DNA of 26,581 bases from positions 42,619 to 69,199 of the forward strand of contig WVZH01000343.1 in assembly GCA_011772595.1 (NCBI GenBank), written 5' to 3'. Position numbers and translations under genes: made by a program. Shown here in pieces: positions 23,401 to 26,581 of the stretch (the stretch's first letter is position 1; each line of letters starts with the position of its first letter). Origin of the DNA: Anaerolineales bacterium. Lineage in GTDB: Bacteria > Chloroflexota > Anaerolineae > Anaerolineales > E44-bin32. The notes below the pieces were generated by a model. That model was not told where the DNA came from. It made no database searches and saw nothing but the letters and a program-made list of their open reading frames with translations.

Positions 23401-26400
23401 CGCTAGAGGTAGCAATCGTCGAACGTCGTTGGCACAGCGTCCAGGAAGTGGACGAAAACGGACGCACGGTATGGGTTTCCTCTGTGGAAGAGATTCCTGT
23501 CGCCAGCTTCAGTGACGTTATCGTCGGCGAGGACGGGCGCGCCTCCGTCAGCTTCACCCCTCCTGTTGGTGGCGTCTACAGCGCAAAGGCGACCTCCCGC
23601 GACAAACGCGGAACGCAGGTTCGGTCGTCCGCCTATATGTGGGTTTCAGGAGCCAACTACGTCTCGTGGCGACGTTCGAACGATCACAGCATCCAATTGA
23701 TCACCGACCGCGAAGACTACCAGCCCGGAGACACGGCGGAGATCATGATTGCCTCGCCCTTCCAGGGTGAGATCTACGCCCTTGTCACCGTTGAGCGCGG
23801 TCATATCCGTTATGCGGAGGTGATCAAGCTGCGCGGCAACAGCGCCATCTACCGTCTACCTATCACGGCTGAGATGGCTCCGAACGTTTATGTCTCTGTC
23901 ATCCTGATCAAAGGTGTCGACGACACGTCGCCTCTGCCGGATTACCGCATGGGCCTGACAGAGATCGCCGTCGATACCCGCGAACAGACCCTCAACATCG
24001 AGCTTTCCCCGGATCAAACGCACATCGGACCTGGCGACCAGGTCACGTTCGACGTGCGCGCAACCGATCACCAGGGGCAACCGGTCCATGCCGAATTCTC
24101 CCTGGCACTCGTAGATCTCGCCCTGCTGACCCTCACCGACCCCAACTCACCCCCTCTGATCGACCATTTCTACGACGCGCGCGCGTTGAGTGTCTTCACA
24201 GCTATGCCGCTTACTCTCAGCATTGAAGCCTACAACGTTGAAATCCGCGAACACGCCAAAGGCGGTGGTGGCGGTGGCGGCGATATGGGGATCATCGAAG
24301 TGCGGGAGGAGTTTCCCGACACGGCATTTTGGCAAGCGTATCTGGTCACCGACGAACAGGGCGAAGCTCGCGTGACCGTCAGCCTGCCCGACAGCCTAAC
24401 TACGTGGCGCATGGACGCGCGCGCTGTGACGCTCAATACACATGTAGGTCAAAACACCACCGACATCGTCACCAGCAAGCCGCTGTTGGTACGCCCTCAA
24501 ACACCGCGCTTCTTTGTGGCCGACGACGAACTTTGGCTGGGAACAGCCGTTCATAACAACACCGAAGACAGTCTGACCGCATCCGTGACTCTTAGCGCAG
24601 AAGGATTGACGATCGCTGCCCAGGCACAACAGGAAGTGGACATCCCCGCGGGCGCACAAGCCTTCGTGCGTTGGCCTGTACGCGTGGAAGAAGATGCGGA
24701 GCGTGCCGACCTCGTGTTTAAAGCCGTCGGCGGCGGCTATAGCGACGCCAGCCGACCAACGTTGGGCAGCTTGGAAGGTCAAGGGATCCCGGTTTACCAG
24801 TACGTTGTACCTGAGACTGTGGCCACGGCCGGAGAGTTGACCGCGGGTGGCTCCCGCACCGAATCCGTCAGCCTGCCCATCTTCCCCGATTTCGAGCTCC
24901 AAGAAGGGCAACTGACACTCAGCCTGGCACCCTCCCTTGTTGCTGGCTTCACCGACGGGCTGACTTATCTAGAGCACTTTCCCTACGAATGCACCGAGCA
25001 AACGGTTTCGCGATTCCTACCCAACCTCATCACCATGCGAGCGCTCAAATCGGCGGGGATCAGCGATCCGGATCTGGAAGCAAATCTCGATCACCAGGTC
25101 AATATTGCCTTACAGCGTCTATACAATCAGCAACACGCCGATGGAGGATGGGGTTGGTGGCCCACACGCGATAGCCATCCCCTATCCACCGCCTACGTTG
25201 TGCATGGCTTGGTCGAGGCGGAAACCAACGGCTACTCCATCAACGAGACTGTGCTTGAAGACGCAATCGATTTCCTATACCAGAATCTGGTCCCCGTGGA
25301 GTATTTCGAAGCCACCCATCTACTCAACCGGCAAGCGTACATCCTATACGTCTTGGCGCGCGCTGGGCAACCGGCGGTGAGCGAGACGATCAATCTGTAC
25401 GACTCACGACAGTCCTTGAGCCTCTTCGCACGCGGCTTCCTCGCCCAGACGATCTTTAGGATCGATGAGCACGATCCGCGCCTGGACACGCTGATCTCGG
25501 ATTTCGTCAATCACGCTGCGCTCTCAGCGACGGGCACACACTGGAACGAGACCTATCACGACTTCTGGAATTGGAACACCGATACGCGCACTACCGCCAT
25601 CGTCCTTGATACTCTTATCTTGATCGACCCCGAGAACTCGCTGAATGTGGAGGCCATTCGTTGGTTGATGGCCAACCGCAAAGAAGGGCGTTGGCGTGGT
25701 ACACAGGAGACAGCGTGGGCGCTGATGGCGCTCACACGCTGGGCCGTCTACAGCGACGAGCTCGAACCACAATACCTGTATGAGGCCGCGCTCAACGGCG
25801 AACGATTGGGCGGTGGAGCGGCCAACACGACAACCTTACGCATCACAAAAGACTTTCACGTCGAGGTTGCCGACCTGTTCTTAGACCAAATCAATCGCCT
25901 GACCATCGCTCGCAACGACGGTCCAGGGAACCTGTACTACACCACATACCTGACGGTTTCGATGCCTGTAGAGCAGATCCAAGCGCTCGATCGCGGCATC
26001 ACGCTGGCGCGCAGTTACTTCCACCCGGATGATCGCGAGACGTCGATCTCCGAGATAACACAGGGGGAAACCTTTTTGGGCCGCCTGACGATCATCGTGC
26101 CCAACGACTTGCACTACGTCTTCATCGAGGACCCACTCCCTGCAGGCGTAGAGGCGGTGGATCAATCACTCAAGACCAGCCGTCAGGCCAGTGCTCCCTC
26201 TCGCTATGACTGGGACGATCTGTTCCTGCATGGCTGGGGTTGGTGGTATTTCGACCACGTCGAGTTGCGGGACGAGAAGGTAGTACTTTCCGCCAGCTAT
26301 CTACCGGCAGGCGTTTATGAGTACACCTATCTGCTGAGGGCCACCACACCAGGTACCTTCAGAGTCATCCCTCCGACGGCGTACGAGTTCTACTTCCCAG

Positions 26401-26447
26401 AAGTCTACGGTCGCGGAGCGGGTACGTTATTCGAAGTGACGCAGTGA
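20484..26447 (+). CDS. Alpha-2-macroglobulin lipoprotein with thioester
   Basis: The protein has 1987 residues. A lipoprotein signal ends in LYVGC (Cys23) and a TP-rich linker follows. The N-terminal third holds several Big_5/SbsA-type Ig-like domains (repeated FDQAMD, FNRPV, FRQPMDQAS and FTSPMDQET). The MG2 signature TDRPLYRPGHTVYFKG lies near residue 700. A Gly-run (about 1259-1265) before DTAFWQAYLVTDEQGEARV probably marks the bait region. The thioester motif C1503-T-E-Q1506 (PYECTEQTVSRF) opens the complement-like alpha/alpha domain, and a C-terminal receptor-like beta domain ends the chain. Bacterial members trap attacking proteases: bait cleavage exposes the thioester, which bonds the protease covalently. 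The usual pbpC partner of enterobacterial copies is absent. GGAGGG lies ten bases before the ATG; ATG 20490 is an alternative start. Confidence 0.95.
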   Translation: MNMKRCFIAGLALLMLALLYVGCAPKTPATPVATPTPAVELVDEGLPLAPKVIAQRPVYGEESPLDTAFEIIFDQAMDTSKTSTLWQVIDPDGIPLAGHTSWPDERTLLFQPDLLLQPDSSYQVILGTSVTSAEGVPLAAERTFVFNTVERLQVVQVFPDDGTFEVETDALITAMFNRPVVPLTTAEEQVGFPQPLRISPPVDGQGEWLSTSVYVFRPEAPLTGGTTYTATIQAGLTDVTGSEATRLMEDVSWQFSTVAPTISSLKIPDVVSSPPDGYSDMPLNATFAVGFRQPMDQASVEAAFSLTSFENQFVPGIFEWDDDGLEMTFIPNRLLDLGMGYTLNLSRSARALDGGNLSDGLFWRFHTVFPPAIMHVTPANGTVQTYFTNEFVINFTSPMDQETLENRVVVTPRPEGGIRWNYYSRKMVVYGLEPSTAYKVRILPGMADPYGNRILEGMTVNFVTAELQPSAFLQTPGSYTLLRAQGKQEVYLQYVNVETIDFSLYRMSPEQFVTYRSKRIAAEEHQPWQGDLVHAWTETTTGPRDQDNLKSIELTTSEGDPLPPGIYFLGMKSSRISSTYNWLSARVLIVATANMTLKSTLSEALLWLTDLETGEPVSDVPIFGYDRATDSLGRGTSDASGLLRLDLVVPEGRYEERYYFAQDDQNFAFASSHMGSDVYPYDFGIRTNYYLDPNQVSVYLYTDRPLYRPGHTVYFKGIVRLNDDLEYTLPTEEEVEVTVSSYGETVFEQTLPLSTFGTFDGDFKLDEQAALGDYSIRVRFPEEETSIGWRSFNVAEYRKPEFQVDIQASASDVLDGDTVELAVSADFFSGGAVADAEVSWVLRTQDYMYRASGEFSRFQFLDFEYDAHYWYQEPFSYSDLIAEGEGRTNEHGEFLLSLPVDLSELGSSQRLTFEATVTDLANNEVSSRVQIVAHLSEFYIGVRPQNYVGRAGSEETFEFVVLDWDGEPVASQSLEVAIVERRWHSVQEVDENGRTVWVSSVEEIPVASFSDVIVGEDGRASVSFTPPVGGVYSAKATSRDKRGTQVRSSAYMWVSGANYVSWRRSNDHSIQLITDREDYQPGDTAEIMIASPFQGEIYALVTVERGHIRYAEVIKLRGNSAIYRLPITAEMAPNVYVSVILIKGVDDTSPLPDYRMGLTEIAVDTREQTLNIELSPDQTHIGPGDQVTFDVRATDHQGQPVHAEFSLALVDLALLTLTDPNSPPLIDHFYDARALSVFTAMPLTLSIEAYNVEIREHAKGGGGGGGDMGIIEVREEFPDTAFWQAYLVTDEQGEARVTVSLPDSLTTWRMDARAVTLNTHVGQNTTDIVTSKPLLVRPQTPRFFVADDELWLGTAVHNNTEDSLTASVTLSAEGLTIAAQAQQEVDIPAGAQAFVRWPVRVEEDAERADLVFKAVGGGYSDASRPTLGSLEGQGIPVYQYVVPETVATAGELTAGGSRTESVSLPIFPDFELQEGQLTLSLAPSLVAGFTDGLTYLEHFPYECTEQTVSRFLPNLITMRALKSAGISDPDLEANLDHQVNIALQRLYNQQHADGGWGWWPTRDSHPLSTAYVVHGLVEAETNGYSINETVLEDAIDFLYQNLVPVEYFEATHLLNRQAYILYVLARAGQPAVSETINLYDSRQSLSLFARGFLAQTIFRIDEHDPRLDTLISDFVNHAALSATGTHWNETYHDFWNWNTDTRTTAIVLDTLILIDPENSLNVEAIRWLMANRKEGRWRGTQETAWALMALTRWAVYSDELEPQYLYEAALNGERLGGGAANTTTLRITKDFHVEVADLFLDQINRLTIARNDGPGNLYYTTYLTVSMPVEQIQALDRGITLARSYFHPDDRETSISEITQGETFLGRLTIIVPNDLHYVFIEDPLPAGVEAVDQSLKTSRQASAPSRYDWDDLFLHGWGWWYFDHVELRDEKVVLSASYLPAGVYEYTYLLRATTPGTFRVIPPTAYEFYFPEVYGRGAGTLFEVTQ

Positions 26448-26450
26448 CAT

Positions 26451-26475
26451 ACCCGGAAGCTTGAAGCTTCCGGGT
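26451..26475 (+). terminator. Hairpin after the alpha-2-macroglobulin gene
   Basis: Arms ACCCGGAAGCT and AGCTTCCGGGT (11 bp, 3-nt loop) start four bases after the stop codon. There is no T-run. The core is the same as the hairpin at 8872-8900, which also closes a gene. Confidence 0.7.
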
Positions 26476-26549
26476 CGGTCGGAGTTCTAAACATGTGGAC
26501 GGGCGTGGGAGCCCAGCCTCCTCATTAGGAGCAGCGGCTCCCACGCCTG

Positions 26550-26581
26550 TCCTGCCTGCACCTGTGGCGCAGGCACAGGTG
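26550..26581. repeat. 32-base dispersed element, copy 2 (reaches window end)
   Basis: The sequence is identical to 8668-8699, including the CACCTGTG / CACAGGTG inverted repeat. The element may continue past the window. It lies 75 bases beyond the gene-end hairpin. Confidence 0.8.

Overview
The window is a moderately GC-rich bacterial chromosome segment. The secreted proteins carry a cysteine directly after the signal peptide, often followed by NLP or similar, and long TP-rich linkers. Together with the dispersed intergenic hairpins and the mix of DUF3592, MocR and COG0731-type genes, this points to a Chloroflexota (Anaerolineae/Caldilineae-like) genome. That assignment is an inference from protein style; there is no rRNA or other phylogenetic marker.

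Layout. (1) 1-8332 is a surface-protein region. It holds an ECF sigma factor with a fused zinc-binding anti-sigma-like domain (running off the left edge), two tandem DUF3592 membrane proteins, and three lipoproteins. Two of the lipoproteins end in the same Ig-like/FN3 cassette. The sigma gene and all three lipoprotein genes share an upstream motif, TGTCACAAA then about 15 nt then GTTA/GTTT, which looks like the promoter of one small ECF regulon. (2) 8872-15460 holds the centrepiece: a seven-gene minus-strand operon that reads as a complete ubiquitin-like conjugation system. In transcription order it encodes a GntR-E1 fusion, a membrane-anchored RING-like E3 candidate, a ubiquitin-like-E2 fusion, a free ubiquitin-like protein with a ready-made C-terminal Gly, a JAMM deconjugase, a polytopic membrane protein with a degenerate FHA domain, and a membrane-anchored VWA protein. 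A textbook promoter (TTGACT-N17-TATCCT) followed by a perfect FadR/GntR-type palindrome TGGTCAGACCA precedes the E1 gene, so the E1 probably represses its own operon. (3) 15601-20191 holds metabolic and regulatory genes on the plus strand: a class V aminotransferase, a MocR-type regulator, a small protein coupled to a radical SAM enzyme, and a response regulator. (4) 20175-20381 is the 3' stub of a lost class I aminotransferase. (5) 20484-26447 encodes a 1987-residue alpha-2-macroglobulin lipoprotein with an intact CTEQ thioester, followed by a hairpin and a repeat that both recur near 8.7-8.9 kb.

How the genes work together. In the operon, E1 would adenylate the ubiquitin-like protein, pass it to the E2 and then, with the RING protein at the membrane, to targets; the JAMM protein would reverse this. 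The FHA and VWA proteins suggest that targets or signals lie at the cell envelope. The E1-bound wHTH would tie operon expression to the state of the system. The surface-protein regulon and the alpha-2-macroglobulin give the whole window a cell-envelope theme, but nothing in the sequence links them mechanistically to the conjugation operon.
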